DNA from: Methanobacterium sp.
GTDB taxonomy: Archaea; Methanobacteriota; Methanobacteria; Methanobacteriales; Methanobacteriaceae
Reading direction: 5' to 3'
Assembly: GCA_003151535.1 (NCBI GenBank)
Contig: PLXT01000147.1
Span: 3,162 to 23,121, forward strand
DNA: 19,960 bases
The notes beneath the pieces were generated by a model that had not been told where the DNA came from, ran no database searches, and saw only the letters and a list, made by a program, of their open reading frames with translations. The translations under genes were made by a program, and so were the position numbers. Of the stretch, positions 1-8,831 are shown one piece after another (position 1 is the stretch's first letter; every line of letters starts with the position of its first letter).

Positions 1-705
1 ATGAAAGGAACAGGGCACGACGGATTTCCTGTTAGAACTAACGGCGAAGTAATTGGAATGGTTACAGCCTTTGATCTTCTCCTTAAAGAATGGTTACCCC
101 TTGTTAAAGATATAATGTCAACAGACATTGTAGTAGCAGAAGAAGATATGCCAATAAATGATGCTGCAAGGGTAATGTTTAGGATGGGAATATCGAGACT
201 ACCCGTTATAAATAAAGATGCTAAACTGGTGGGAATACTAACCAATACCGATATTGTACGCTCTCACATCGAAAGATCAACACCAATGAAGGTTGAATAT
301 TTCAAAAAAACCCTTGAACAGCTCTATGAAATCCATACCAAGGTTGTAAGGATGAAAGTTCCAATAGATAAGATTAGACCAACTCAGGATAGAATATATG
401 CAGATGAACTTCAAGGAAGAACATATGAAATTAGACGTGGACTTGCTGAACCAACCATCATAGCAAAGTCTGGCGAAAGATTTATACTAGTTGATGGTCA
501 TCATAGGACTGCTGCTGCACGTAAACTTGGATGTAAAGATATAGATTCCTATGTAATCGAGTTGGATAGAGATATACGACTAGGACTTGAAAAAACAGCA
601 GATAAAAATGGTATATTCACTTTTAAAGACATAGAAATAATAGACGATGCACAACACCCCTTAATTGCAATTACCAGCAGCCTTAGAAAGGAGTTTAGAA
701 AGTGA
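1..705 (+). CDS. CBS-domain / ParB-like nuclease-fold fusion protein (5' partial)
   Basis: Only the C-terminal 234 codons are visible. The first codon in view is ATG, but the sequence opens in the middle of a CBS motif (GHDGFPV...GEVIGMVTAFDLL, residues 5-27), so the true start probably lies left of the window. A second, complete CBS domain covers about residues 35-91 (VKDIMS, then ISRLPVI and LVGILTNTDIV). CBS pairs usually bind adenine nucleotides or SAM and act as ligand sensors. After a linker, residues 118-185 look like a ParB/Srx-type domain: a VPIDKIRPTQ-like entry strand and the signature DGHHRTAAARKLG at 165-177. That fold is known from partition proteins, CTP switches, nucleases and kinases, so its activity here cannot be read from sequence. 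I see no helix-turn-helix after it. The stop codon overlaps the GTG start of hisE by four bases, implying co-translation. Domain calls are fairly secure; function is unknown. Confidence 0.8.
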   Translation: MKGTGHDGFPVRTNGEVIGMVTAFDLLLKEWLPLVKDIMSTDIVVAEEDMPINDAARVMFRMGISRLPVINKDAKLVGILTNTDIVRSHIERSTPMKVEYFKKTLEQLYEIHTKVVRMKVPIDKIRPTQDRIYADELQGRTYEIRRGLAEPTIIAKSGERFILVDGHHRTAAARKLGCKDIDSYVIELDRDIRLGLEKTADKNGIFTFKDIEIIDDAQHPLIAITSSLRKEFRK

Positions 706-995
706 AGAGTAACGATACGATCATAAGGGATGTTTACACTGTTTTAGAGGGTAGACGTGATAAACCAATAGATTCTTACACCTCAAGAATCATGAAAGAT
801 AATGATAAATGTGCAGAAGACAAAATTCTCGAAAAAATTGGAGAGGAATCAACAGAAGTGATAATTGCATCAAAAAATGATGAAAATCTCGTTTCTGAGG
901 CTGTTGATCTGATTTTTCATACATTACTTCTCCTGGTTTATAAAGGTGTAGATTTAGACGATTTATACAATGAATTTGATAGTAGGAGAGGTTAA
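702..995 (+). CDS. hisE: Phosphoribosyl-ATP pyrophosphatase HisE
   Basis: This 97-residue protein matches stand-alone HisE in length and sequence. The family hydrolyses phosphoribosyl-ATP to phosphoribosyl-AMP and pyrophosphate, the second step of histidine synthesis, in the cytoplasm. The all-alpha MazG/HisE-like metal-binding signature is visible: EKIGEESTEVIIASK at about residues 44-58, then a second acidic helix around SEAVDLIFHTLLLL (65-78). No HisI cyclohydrolase domain is fused. Translation starts at GTG (702), which overlaps the upstream TGA as GTGA; an AAAGGAG ribosome binding site lies 8-14 bases ahead, inside the upstream gene. No other his gene is in the window, so its partner is the CBS-ParB gene, with which it is probably co-transcribed. 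A run of eight T follows the stop. The call is confident from motif, length and overall resemblance. Confidence 0.9.
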   Translation: MKSNDTIIRDVYTVLEGRRDKPIDSYTSRIMKDNDKCAEDKILEKIGEESTEVIIASKNDENLVSEAVDLIFHTLLLLVYKGVDLDDLYNEFDSRRG

Positions 996-999
996 TAAA

Positions 1000-1021
1000 T
1001 TTTTTTTACTTATACTTTTTT
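1000..1021 (+). terminator. Oligo-T terminator after hisE
   Basis: Eight T at 1000-1007 start five bases after the hisE stop codon, and a second T-run (about 1015-1020) follows. Archaeal RNA polymerase terminates at such oligo-T tracts without needing a hairpin. The position fits the end of the CBS-ParB/hisE transcript and separates it from the next gene, which has its own AT-rich promoter region (TTATTTAAATT at 1024-1034). Confidence 0.55.
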
Positions 1022-1059
1022 AGTTATTTAAATTAATTTGATTTTTTTGAGGTAACAAA

Positions 1060-2196
1060 ATGCTCTATCGTAAATTGGGATCCACTGGAGAAGAAGTATC
1101 TATATTAGGATTAGGGTGCATGCGCCTACCGGTTATGGATGGCCAATATAATAAAGTGGATATCGATAGTGCCATTCCACTTATCCAAAAGGCCATTGAC
1201 AATGGAGTTAATTATCTTGATACTGCTTACCCTTATCACAACGGTCAGAGCGAAACAGTTATTGCAGAGGCCTTAAAGGGAGGGTATAGGGAAAAGGTGT
1301 TTATTGCAGATAAATTACCGTCGTGGTTAATTCAAAAACGGACAGATATGGATCATTATCTTAAAAAACAGCTTGAAAGACTTCAAACTGAACAAATTGA
1401 CTTTTATCTTTTACATTCAGTTAAGGAGGATTACTGGTCAAATCTAGAATCGCTTGGAGTTTTAGAGTTTTTAGACGATGCCGTAAATGATGGTAGGATA
1501 AAATACACTGGATTCTCTTTTCATGGAGAAATAGAACTTTTTTTTGATGTTATTGACTCCTACAATTGGGATATTTGTCAAGTACAGTACAACATCGTTG
1601 ATGAGAATTATCAGGCTGGAAAGGAAGGTATCCGTTATGCTTCGAGCCAAGGAGTCGGTGTTGTAATCATGGAACCACTTCGAGGCGGAACTCTAGTAAA
1701 AAAAGTTCCACCAGAAGTTCAAAAGGTATGGGACGAATCACTTGTTAAAAGACGTCCTGTTGAATGGGCTTTAAGATACCTTTGGGATCAAGAAGAAGTT
1801 GACGTTGTTTTAAGTGGAATGACTACTTTTGAAGATCTTGATGAAAATCTATCGATAGCTGGACATGGTTTAGCTAACACATTGACTTCCACAGAAAAAG
1901 AATTGATCAAAGAAGTGAGGGTAGTTTACAAAGGAAGAAAAAAGATTGATTGTACACAGTGTGGATATTGTATGCCCTGCCCTTCTGGAGTTGATATTCC
2001 TGGCAACTTCGAACAGCTTAATCATGCATATATGTTTCAAGATGTGGGAAACTCTAAAATGAACTATTACATGCTCTTAAAAGAGGGTGAAAGAGCTTCA
2101 AGTTGTACTGAATGCGGGGACTGTGAAAAACTATGTCCTCAGATGGTTCCAATTCAAAAAATATTAAAAAAAGTTCATGAAACATTTGAAAAATAA
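1060..2196 (+). CDS. Aldo/keto reductase with C-terminal double [4Fe-4S] ferredoxin-like domain
   Basis: The 378-residue protein has an N-terminal aldo/keto reductase barrel (about 1-290) with the full catalytic tetrad visible: Asp54 and Tyr59 (DTAYPY), Lys85 (ADK) and His119 (LLH). Barrel landmarks such as GLGCMR, QVQYN and GVVIMEPL are present. The C-terminal 80 residues carry eight cysteines in two groups, C298/C301/C304/C307 and C349/C352/C355/C359, the last followed by Pro, as expected for two iron-sulfur clusters. Such fusions are widespread in anaerobes; they are thought to pass electrons between a ferredoxin-like donor and the barrel, but substrates are mostly unknown. The start is ATG with a GAGGT ribosome binding site six bases upstream. 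It is monocistronic, between a T-run behind hisE and the convergent com genes. The family is certain, the substrate unknown. Confidence 0.88.
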   Translation: MLYRKLGSTGEEVSILGLGCMRLPVMDGQYNKVDIDSAIPLIQKAIDNGVNYLDTAYPYHNGQSETVIAEALKGGYREKVFIADKLPSWLIQKRTDMDHYLKKQLERLQTEQIDFYLLHSVKEDYWSNLESLGVLEFLDDAVNDGRIKYTGFSFHGEIELFFDVIDSYNWDICQVQYNIVDENYQAGKEGIRYASSQGVGVVIMEPLRGGTLVKKVPPEVQKVWDESLVKRRPVEWALRYLWDQEEVDVVLSGMTTFEDLDENLSIAGHGLANTLTSTEKELIKEVRVVYKGRKKIDCTQCGYCMPCPSGVDIPGNFEQLNHAYMFQDVGNSKMNYYMLLKEGERASSCTECGDCEKLCPQMVPIQKILKKVHETFEK

Positions 2197-2207
2197 CTTT
2201 TACAATA

Positions 2208-2239
2208 AATTTTTGGACTATTTAATGTCCTATTTTTTT
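2208..2239 (+). terminator. Oligo-T terminator region between convergent genes
   Basis: After the reductase stop there are T-runs at 2211-2215 and 2233-2239, with a short GGAC...GTCC inverted repeat (2215-2230) between them. The second T-run overlaps the last codons of comE, which comes from the opposite strand. This is a plausible end point for the plus-strand transcript. Confidence 0.45.
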
Positions 2240-2781
2240 ATCTCATCCATGAATCTGCTTCTGATATCTGATGCTTCGAGTGGAATGACCGGAACATTTG
2301 CATTTCCGGGTTTAACTTTAACATGAACGAATACAGGACCACATGAGTTCAAAACTTCGTTAAAATCTAATTCTTTTTTATCACCATCGAAGAAAAAATT
2401 ACTTTTAAATCCAATAGCTCCTGCTATCTTCCCTAAATTAACGGTAGATGCATAACTACATTGAGATCCTGTTGAACCATAACATTCATTGTCTAAAACT
2501 ACTAATATAAGGTTATCAGGGTTTTGATTAAATATTGTAACTAGACTCCCCAAATTCATTAGTATTGATCCATCACCATCGAAAACAACAACTTTCCTTT
2601 TGGTTGACATTGCAATACCTAGACCAATTGATGATGCAAGTCCCATTGAACCCAACATATAGAAATGTGTTGACGAGTCTTTAAGATGATGAAGTTCCCT
2701 TGAAGGAAATCCTATATTACATACAACCAGTTCATTGGTCAACTCATCTGTGATTTTTTTTATTGTATCGATCCTTTCCAT
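2230..2781 (-). CDS. comE: Sulfopyruvate decarboxylase, beta subunit (ComE)
   Basis: This 183-residue protein is the thiamine-diphosphate-binding half of sulfopyruvate decarboxylase, which converts sulfopyruvate to sulfoacetaldehyde in coenzyme M synthesis. The TPP/magnesium motif is clear: GDGS at 69-72, followed 25-30 residues later by the conserved Asn (LDNECYGSTG, Asn98). Upstream, GSMGLASSIGLGIA (44-57) is the typical conserved loop. Length matches the separate beta subunits of methanogens; other lineages fuse alpha and beta or use a related phosphonopyruvate decarboxylase. It follows comD by seven bases on the same strand, so the two are surely co-transcribed and probably translationally coupled; its own ribosome binding site is weak. 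Phosphonopyruvate decarboxylase is the main alternative, but the com neighbours and the separate-subunit layout favour ComE. Confidence 0.9.
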   Translation of the reverse strand: MERIDTIKKITDELTNELVVCNIGFPSRELHHLKDSSTHFYMLGSMGLASSIGLGIAMSTKRKVVVFDGDGSILMNLGSLVTIFNQNPDNLILVVLDNECYGSTGSQCSYASTVNLGKIAGAIGFKSNFFFDGDKKELDFNEVLNSCGPVFVHVKVKPGNANVPVIPLEASDIRSRFMDEIKK

Positions 2782-2788
2782 TTTAACA

Positions 2789-3280
2789 CTACCAGAATTT
2801 GATACTCAAGAGAATACCTACAGGAGTACCATTTGTTTCAGCCATATTCCATGCTTTAGGGATTAAGTTTAAAGCTTCTTCAGGAGTTTCAGGAATGAAA
2901 TATGGAATTTCAAGAGCATCCAGAACTTTAGGTGTTGCATTTCCCATTGGTATTTGTGCACTCATAAATTCACCTTCTGTACCTCTATGACTCATTATAA
3001 TTAATATTGGGAGTTTATAAAGCTCAAATAATGATGCAAGTGCATTAACAGAGTTACCGAGTCCTGAATTTTGCATGAGAATAGCTACCTTTTTACCGGC
3101 CATAAATGCACCGGCACAAATTCCAAATCCTTCTTCTTCCCTTGTTACAGGTATATGAATTATATCTTCGTCAGACTCAACCATTTTCATGATCTTATCC
3201 AAATTAACACAGGGTAGAGAGACCACAAAATTAATTTTCGACTGTTTAAGTGTATTGTAAACTGCTTGACTACCATCCAA
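2789..3280 (-). CDS. comD: Sulfopyruvate decarboxylase, alpha subunit (ComD)
   Basis: This is the pyrophosphate-domain partner of ComE. It carries the conserved block PVTREEEGFGICAGAFMAGK with the glutamates expected near the TPP aminopyrimidine, and then LMQNSGLGNSVNALASL and SHRGTEGE, typical of ComD and phosphonopyruvate decarboxylase N-terminal halves. The complex makes sulfoacetaldehyde, the last carbon-skeleton step before coenzyme M. I place the start at TTG 3280, giving a protein that begins Met-Asp-Gly-Ser-Gln-Ala, because a strong AGGTG ribosome binding site ends six bases before it. The in-frame GTG at 3289 lies inside that site and would add three residues (total 166). A TATA-like element lies at 3336-3344. 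comD and comE form a two-gene transcript, separate from comC, which sits with purM. Confidence 0.9.
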   Translation of the reverse strand: MDGSQAVYNTLKQSKINFVVSLPCVNLDKIMKMVESDEDIIHIPVTREEEGFGICAGAFMAGKKVAILMQNSGLGNSVNALASLFELYKLPILIIMSHRGTEGEFMSAQIPMGNATPKVLDALEIPYFIPETPEEALNLIPKAWNMAETNGTPVGILLSIKFW

Positions 3281-3331
3281 AGAAAACACCTATTTTAAAA
3301 CAATTCATTTTAATAACTTACTATATTACAT

Positions 3332-3344
3332 CTTTAAATTTATA
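3332..3344 (-). promoter_or_regulatory. TATA-box promoter of comDE
   Basis: On the minus strand the stretch reads TATAAATTTAAAG. Its centre is about 60 bases upstream of the comD start codon, which puts a predicted transcription start near 3314 and leaves a short leader of about 35 bases. The match to the archaeal TATA consensus is good, but the surrounding DNA is AT-rich, so this is a prediction. Confidence 0.45.
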
Positions 3345-3483
3345 GTTTAAACTATTTATTTTAAAAATGAAGAATTAATAAACTTTTGATAAATAATTGC
3401 ATTTGCATCCTAAAGCAGAAATCATCAACTGAAACAATTTAAAAATTGATCTTGTTGTTCTAAACTAAAAATTAATTATTTGT

Positions 3484-3690
3484 TTATCCACCATGAATCA
3501 TATTTAAAATTTTTATTTTATCATTACTTGTGAGTAACTCATTCTCCCCAACAATTTCATTGTTTTTCATGATCATCGCAACAAACACAGAGATATCAAG
3601 TTTTTCTAACAGTTCTTTTCCAGTTATACTTTCTGTTTCGATTTCTTTTTCTTCTTCGTTACCCATACCATCTGAAACTATTATTTTCAT
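3484..3690 (-). CDS. Small ubiquitin-fold sulfur carrier / modifier (MoaD/ThiS/SAMP-like)
   Basis: This 68-residue protein has the layout of beta-grasp sulfur carriers: a first strand MKIIVSD, an acidic segment, a helix (TGKELLEKL, about 24-32), strands containing AMIMKNNEIVGENELL, a final KIKILNMI strand, and the diagnostic C-terminal Gly-Gly. Members are adenylated on the terminal glycine by an E1-like enzyme and then carry a thiocarboxylate (ThiS, MoaD, CysO) or conjugate to lysines (SAMPs). Which role applies here cannot be told from sequence; no E1 or JAMM gene is in view. The start is ATG with an excellent AGAGGTG ribosome binding site five bases upstream. It has its own promoter region with an 18-bp palindrome and lies between comDE and comC, hinting at a sulfur role near coenzyme M synthesis. 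The fold is confident, the partner unknown. Confidence 0.8.
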   Translation of the reverse strand: MKIIVSDGMGNEEEKEIETESITGKELLEKLDISVFVAMIMKNNEIVGENELLTSNDKIKILNMIHGG

Positions 3691-3737
3691 AATTACACCT
3701 CTGAATAGTCATGAATAAGAAATTTTTTTATCTTGAA

Positions 3738-3755
3738 TTATAACTATTGTTATAA
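3738..3755. promoter_or_regulatory. 18-bp palindrome overlapping the TATA region of the MoaD/ThiS-like gene
   Basis: TTATAACTATTGTTATAA consists of perfect 7-bp arms around a 4-bp spacer. It lies 48-65 bases upstream of the small carrier gene's start codon, about where its TATA box should be (TTATAAC on the minus strand). A regulator binding here would block TBP. It is a candidate operator; no regulator has been identified. Confidence 0.4.
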
Positions 3756-3833
3756 ATGATTTATATTTAGCGATTTTTTAAAAAAGACTTATATTGGAAT
3801 GAACGAAGAAAATTAAAATTGTTAAAAATAAAT

Positions 3834-3841
3834 AAAAAAAA
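3834..3841 (-). terminator. Oligo-T terminator after comC
   Basis: A run of eight A on the plus strand gives T8 in the minus-strand transcript, ten bases after the comC stop codon. More T-rich sequence follows. It separates the purM-comC transcript from the small carrier gene. Confidence 0.55.
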
Positions 3842-3850
3842 TGTTATAAC

Positions 3851-4879
3851 CTAATTATCTAGGATCTTATCAAGATCGAATGATAATTCATTGGCTATTT
3901 CTACGATCTCTTCCATGAGTTGATTGTCTATAGCAATACCATTTTCCTTTCGATCCTTGATGTTGCGAACTTCCATATCACCCGGAATGAAAACGTTGCC
4001 AGAACTTTTAACTTCTGATATGAAATCGTCTACTTCCCCTTTGAATGTATCAATATTAGAAAATTTAGATGGATCTAATGCCATTACCAGATCTCCTTTA
4101 GTGCACATTTTTTCAGGGTTAGCTGTTCCAGTTACTTGTCTACCAAAGGCTGCCCTTACGAGGGGCCCTGCAAGTATTTCAATCATGAAGGATAATGCGT
4201 AACCTTTATGAGCACCAAATGGCAATATTGAGCCTTTAAGTGCAGCTTCCGGGTCGATGGTAGGATTTCCATCTACATCAAGTGCAACATTTTCAGGTAT
4301 TTTCTCACCTTTACGCTTGGCTTCTAGCAGTTTTCCTCTAGCTGAAGCTGATGTTGCCATGTCAACGGACACATAATGAGAGTTTGAAGGTATGCCTATA
4401 GCTATTGGATTTGTACCTATTATTGGCTCCTTTCCCCCTATTGGGGCCACAGCAGGTTCAGTATTTGCAACAACTATCCCTACCATGTCTTGCATTATTG
4501 CCATGTCTGAGTAATAGCCTGCAACACCGAAATGGTTTGAATTATGTACTCCCACAACACCCATACCTGTTTCTTTTGCTTTTTCAATTGCAATTTCCAT
4601 GGCTGTATATGTAACTACATGCCCAAATTTATGGTTTCCATTTAGGAGGGCCATTGATACTGTTTCATTGTCAATGCTTATTTCTGCTTCAGGATCTATA
4701 GTTCCAGCCTTTAGTCCCTTTATATACTGTGGAAATCTTCCAATTCCATGGGATGAAAATCCTTTGAGATCTGCATCGACAGTAACGTCTGCAACAATGC
4801 TGGCATCATCGTCTGAAACATTCATCTTCTTGAGGATACCTATTACAATTAATCTTTCCTGTTCTGCTGTTATATTCAT
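3851..4879 (-). CDS. comC: L-sulfolactate dehydrogenase (ComC)
   Basis: The 342-residue protein belongs to the LDH2/MDH2 family of NAD(P)-dependent 2-hydroxyacid dehydrogenases, which have an unusual non-Rossmann fold. Family marks visible are the HGIGR block (44-48), the VHNSNHFGVAGYY block with the catalytic-type His116, the VANTEPAVAPIGGKEP loop and the GTNPIAIGIP stretch. In methanogens this family contains ComC, which oxidises L-sulfolactate to sulfopyruvate for coenzyme M synthesis; it also reduces other 2-oxoacids, and older annotations call it malate dehydrogenase. ComDE, the next enzyme of the pathway, is encoded 560 bases away, supporting the assignment. ATG start with AAGGTG five to six bases upstream. 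It follows purM by 19 bases and is probably its operon partner. Malate dehydrogenase activity remains an alternative. Confidence 0.87.
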   Translation of the reverse strand: MNITAEQERLIVIGILKKMNVSDDDASIVADVTVDADLKGFSSHGIGRFPQYIKGLKAGTIDPEAEISIDNETVSMALLNGNHKFGHVVTYTAMEIAIEKAKETGMGVVGVHNSNHFGVAGYYSDMAIMQDMVGIVVANTEPAVAPIGGKEPIIGTNPIAIGIPSNSHYVSVDMATSASARGKLLEAKRKGEKIPENVALDVDGNPTIDPEAALKGSILPFGAHKGYALSFMIEILAGPLVRAAFGRQVTGTANPEKMCTKGDLVMALDPSKFSNIDTFKGEVDDFISEVKSSGNVFIPGDMEVRNIKDRKENGIAIDNQLMEEIVEIANELSFDLDKILDN

Positions 4880-4898
4880 TAATGCACCTTCTAATCAT

Positions 4899-5927
4899 TT
4901 ATAAAATGATAATATCCTGTTTGAACGTTCTAATTGAAACTTTCTCCTGGACGTCATCTGTTGTTGTACCAATTTTAAAAGCAAGATTGTATTTTTTTAT
5001 AATCTCCATAGCCTCTTCTGCATCTTCAGATTTCACAATCACAACAAATCCTATACCCATGTTGAAAACTCGGTACATCTCTTCCAATGGCACACCTAAT
5101 TTGTGCATCACTTTGAAGAGAGGTTTGGGGTCAGGAAGTGTTTCAATGACATATCCACTACATTTTTTTAACCTTTTAAGATTTGTGAATCCTCCACCAG
5201 TGATATGGGCCAGTCCATGAACTTCTAAATCAGTTTTTAACAGTTCAACAATGGGATCAACATATATAATTGTTGGTTTTAGAAGTTCTTCTCCAATAGA
5301 TGTTTCAGGATATCCTGGGAGTTTATCATCTATTTTGAACTGATTTTCATCAAAGAAAACTTTTCTTGCAAGACTTAGACCGTTACTGTGAATTCCACTA
5401 CTTTCAATTCCAATCAGAACATCGCCGTCAACAATTTTATCTCCAGTGATGATGTTTTCAACATCAACTATGCCTATTCCTGTGCCTGCAAGGTCAAAAT
5501 TGCTTATTATTTCGGGAAGACTAGCAGTTTCGCCACCAATCATAGCTACTTTAGCCTGCTTACATCCTTCTTTAAGGCCTTCACCTATCTGTGCAGCAAT
5601 TTCAGGATCTGGTTTTTCAACTGCAAGATAATCTACCATGGCAATTGGTTCTGCTCCAACGCATAGTATATCATTTACTACCATTGCAATACAGTCTATA
5701 CCTACTGTATCATATTTTTCCATCATCTCGGCCACTAGGATCTTACTTCCAACCCCATCTGTGCTCATTGCTATAGCCCTGTCACCAAGTTTTACAAGGG
5801 CTGCAAAATGTCCTGATTCTGTAATTACGTCTCTGTAATTGAGGGTTTCCTTCAGTTTTGAGATTAAAGCCGATACTGTGACCTCCTCTAGACCGATGTC
5901 CACTCCGGATTCTGAATAGGTTACCAT
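4899..5927 (-). CDS. purM: Phosphoribosylformylglycinamidine cyclo-ligase (AIR synthetase) PurM
   Basis: PurM closes the imidazole ring of FGAM using ATP to give aminoimidazole ribotide, step five of purine synthesis. The 342-residue length is normal. Conserved parts are the N-terminal YSESGVDI, the STDGVGSKI nucleotide-binding strand, MVVNDILCVGAEP, the MIGGETASLPEI loop, IGIESSGIHSNGLSLAR and the HITGGGFTNL segment. I choose the ATG at 5927: a GGTGA ribosome binding site lies five bases ahead, while a TTG at 5939 lies upstream of that site and would add four residues. The gene runs into comC with a 19-base gap that contains the comC ribosome binding site. The next step enzyme is absent here, but purP, a later step, lies 3 kb away. 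Confident. Confidence 0.94.
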   Translation of the reverse strand: MVTYSESGVDIGLEEVTVSALISKLKETLNYRDVITESGHFAALVKLGDRAIAMSTDGVGSKILVAEMMEKYDTVGIDCIAMVVNDILCVGAEPIAMVDYLAVEKPDPEIAAQIGEGLKEGCKQAKVAMIGGETASLPEIISNFDLAGTGIGIVDVENIITGDKIVDGDVLIGIESSGIHSNGLSLARKVFFDENQFKIDDKLPGYPETSIGEELLKPTIIYVDPIVELLKTDLEVHGLAHITGGGFTNLKRLKKCSGYVIETLPDPKPLFKVMHKLGVPLEEMYRVFNMGIGFVVIVKSEDAEEAMEIIKKYNLAFKIGTTTDDVQEKVSIRTFKQDIIIL

Positions 5928-6184
5928 AAAACTCACCAAAAATTTTTTTTAAAATAACAATTTAATACTGCATATTTGATTTACAAGTTAATAAAAGTTC
6001 TATCCTTAAATTCGTTGTAGCAATGAATTAATACGAATATTCTATTTAGAGCTAATATAATTATCTCATCATAAATAGATTTTATTAATTTCTAAAAAAA
6101 TAATTCATGTTATAGGTAAATAATAAAAAAAATTAAAAATTATAACAACTCAAAAAACCAAATAAAATAAAATACCTCATGGAT
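5928..6184. other. Gene-free spacer between aCPSF1 and purM
   Basis: About 250 bases of AT-rich DNA hold the purM promoter region (right-hand gene end to left-hand gene start on the minus strand) and, nearer 6100, T-rich minus-strand tracts that should end the aCPSF1 transcript. No open reading frame with a ribosome binding site and no structured RNA is seen. Confidence 0.5.
6094..6132 (-). terminator. Double oligo-T terminator after aCPSF1
   Basis: In the minus-strand transcript there is a T8 run (complement of 6125-6132) followed by T7 (complement of 6094-6100), 50-90 bases past the aCPSF1 stop. Tandem U-tracts of this type are the classical archaeal terminators and are also the signal read by the aCPSF1 protein itself. 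Confidence 0.5.
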
Positions 6185-8097
<1,913 letters not shown>

Positions 8098-8129
8098 GTC
8101 TAAAAAAATAAGAAAATTAATATTTGAAC

Positions 8130-8148
8130 CATGTTTAAAGAAAACATG
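8130..8148. repeat. Perfect 7-bp inverted repeat in the psmB-aCPSF1 junction
   Basis: CATGTTT-AAAGA-AAACATG can form a 7-bp hairpin with a 5-base loop. It lies 41 bases after the psmB stop and 41 bases before the aCPSF1 start on the minus strand. It could be a hairpin in a psmB-aCPSF1 readthrough transcript, a processing site or an operator for an internal promoter. Confidence 0.45.
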
Positions 8149-8189
8149 ATTCTCAATTGTTAAGTAAATTTAGTTCAATAGGATTAAAA

Positions 8190-8822
8190 CTAGCTTAATT
8201 CTTTGATCTTCTTTTCTACCTCTTCATCAGGCAGTATTTTAAATCCTTCTTCCTTATTAACAGTTGCAATTTTTATTCCATTACCGGAATAGGTATCTCT
8301 CTCTATTGCAGCTTTAATGGCCCTTATAACAAGTTCAATTCCGTCTTCAATATCCATTTCTTTATTATAACGGTCTTCAAGTACTCCGTAGGCAACTGGT
8401 GAACCGGAACCTGTTGAAATCATAAGATCCTTTATTACTCCTCCGGTAGGATCTAGTGAGAAGAGTGCCGGTCCCTTTTCATCCACTCCTCCAAGGAGAG
8501 TTTGGACATAGTAAGGATAAAATCTGGATGAATGCAGTATATTAGATGTCATGGTAGCAGCGGCTTCAACACTCATAGGAATGCCATTTCTGAGTCTGTA
8601 AAGAGCCACTTCTGCACTTATATAACTCATTAGTTTTTGGGCATCTGATACTGATCCAGCAATAGTTGCTCCAATATGGTCATCTAGTTTGAATATTTTG
8701 TCTGCAACTTTATGAGCAATTAAATTACCCATTGAAGCTCTTCTTTCGGTAGCAAAAACAATTCCATCTTTGCATGTTACACCAACAGTTGTAGTGCCTT
8801 TTAATCGATCTTTATCGTTCAT
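8190..8822 (-). CDS. psmB: Proteasome beta subunit PsmB (precursor)
   Basis: This is the catalytic subunit of the archaeal 20S proteasome. The precursor begins with a nine-residue propeptide (MNDKDRLKG) that is removed autocatalytically to expose the nucleophilic Thr (TTTVGV). Relative to that Thr1, Glu17 (ATERRAS) and Lys33 (DKIFKL) are in place, as are the later GSGSPVAYG and SGNGIKIATV segments. The ATG at 8822 is chosen because an AGAGGTG ribosome binding site ends six bases before it; a GTG at 8831 sits inside that site. Total length is 210 codons, normal for the family. Its alpha partner is elsewhere. The gene stands first in a likely psmB-aCPSF1 unit and has its own TATA-like box at 8913-8922. 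Confidence 0.96.
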   Translation of the reverse strand: MNDKDRLKGTTTVGVTCKDGIVFATERRASMGNLIAHKVADKIFKLDDHIGATIAGSVSDAQKLMSYISAEVALYRLRNGIPMSVEAAATMTSNILHSSRFYPYYVQTLLGGVDEKGPALFSLDPTGGVIKDLMISTGSGSPVAYGVLEDRYNKEMDIEDGIELVIRAIKAAIERDTYSGNGIKIATVNKEEGFKILPDEEVEKKIKELS

Positions 8823-8831
8823 GAAATACAC

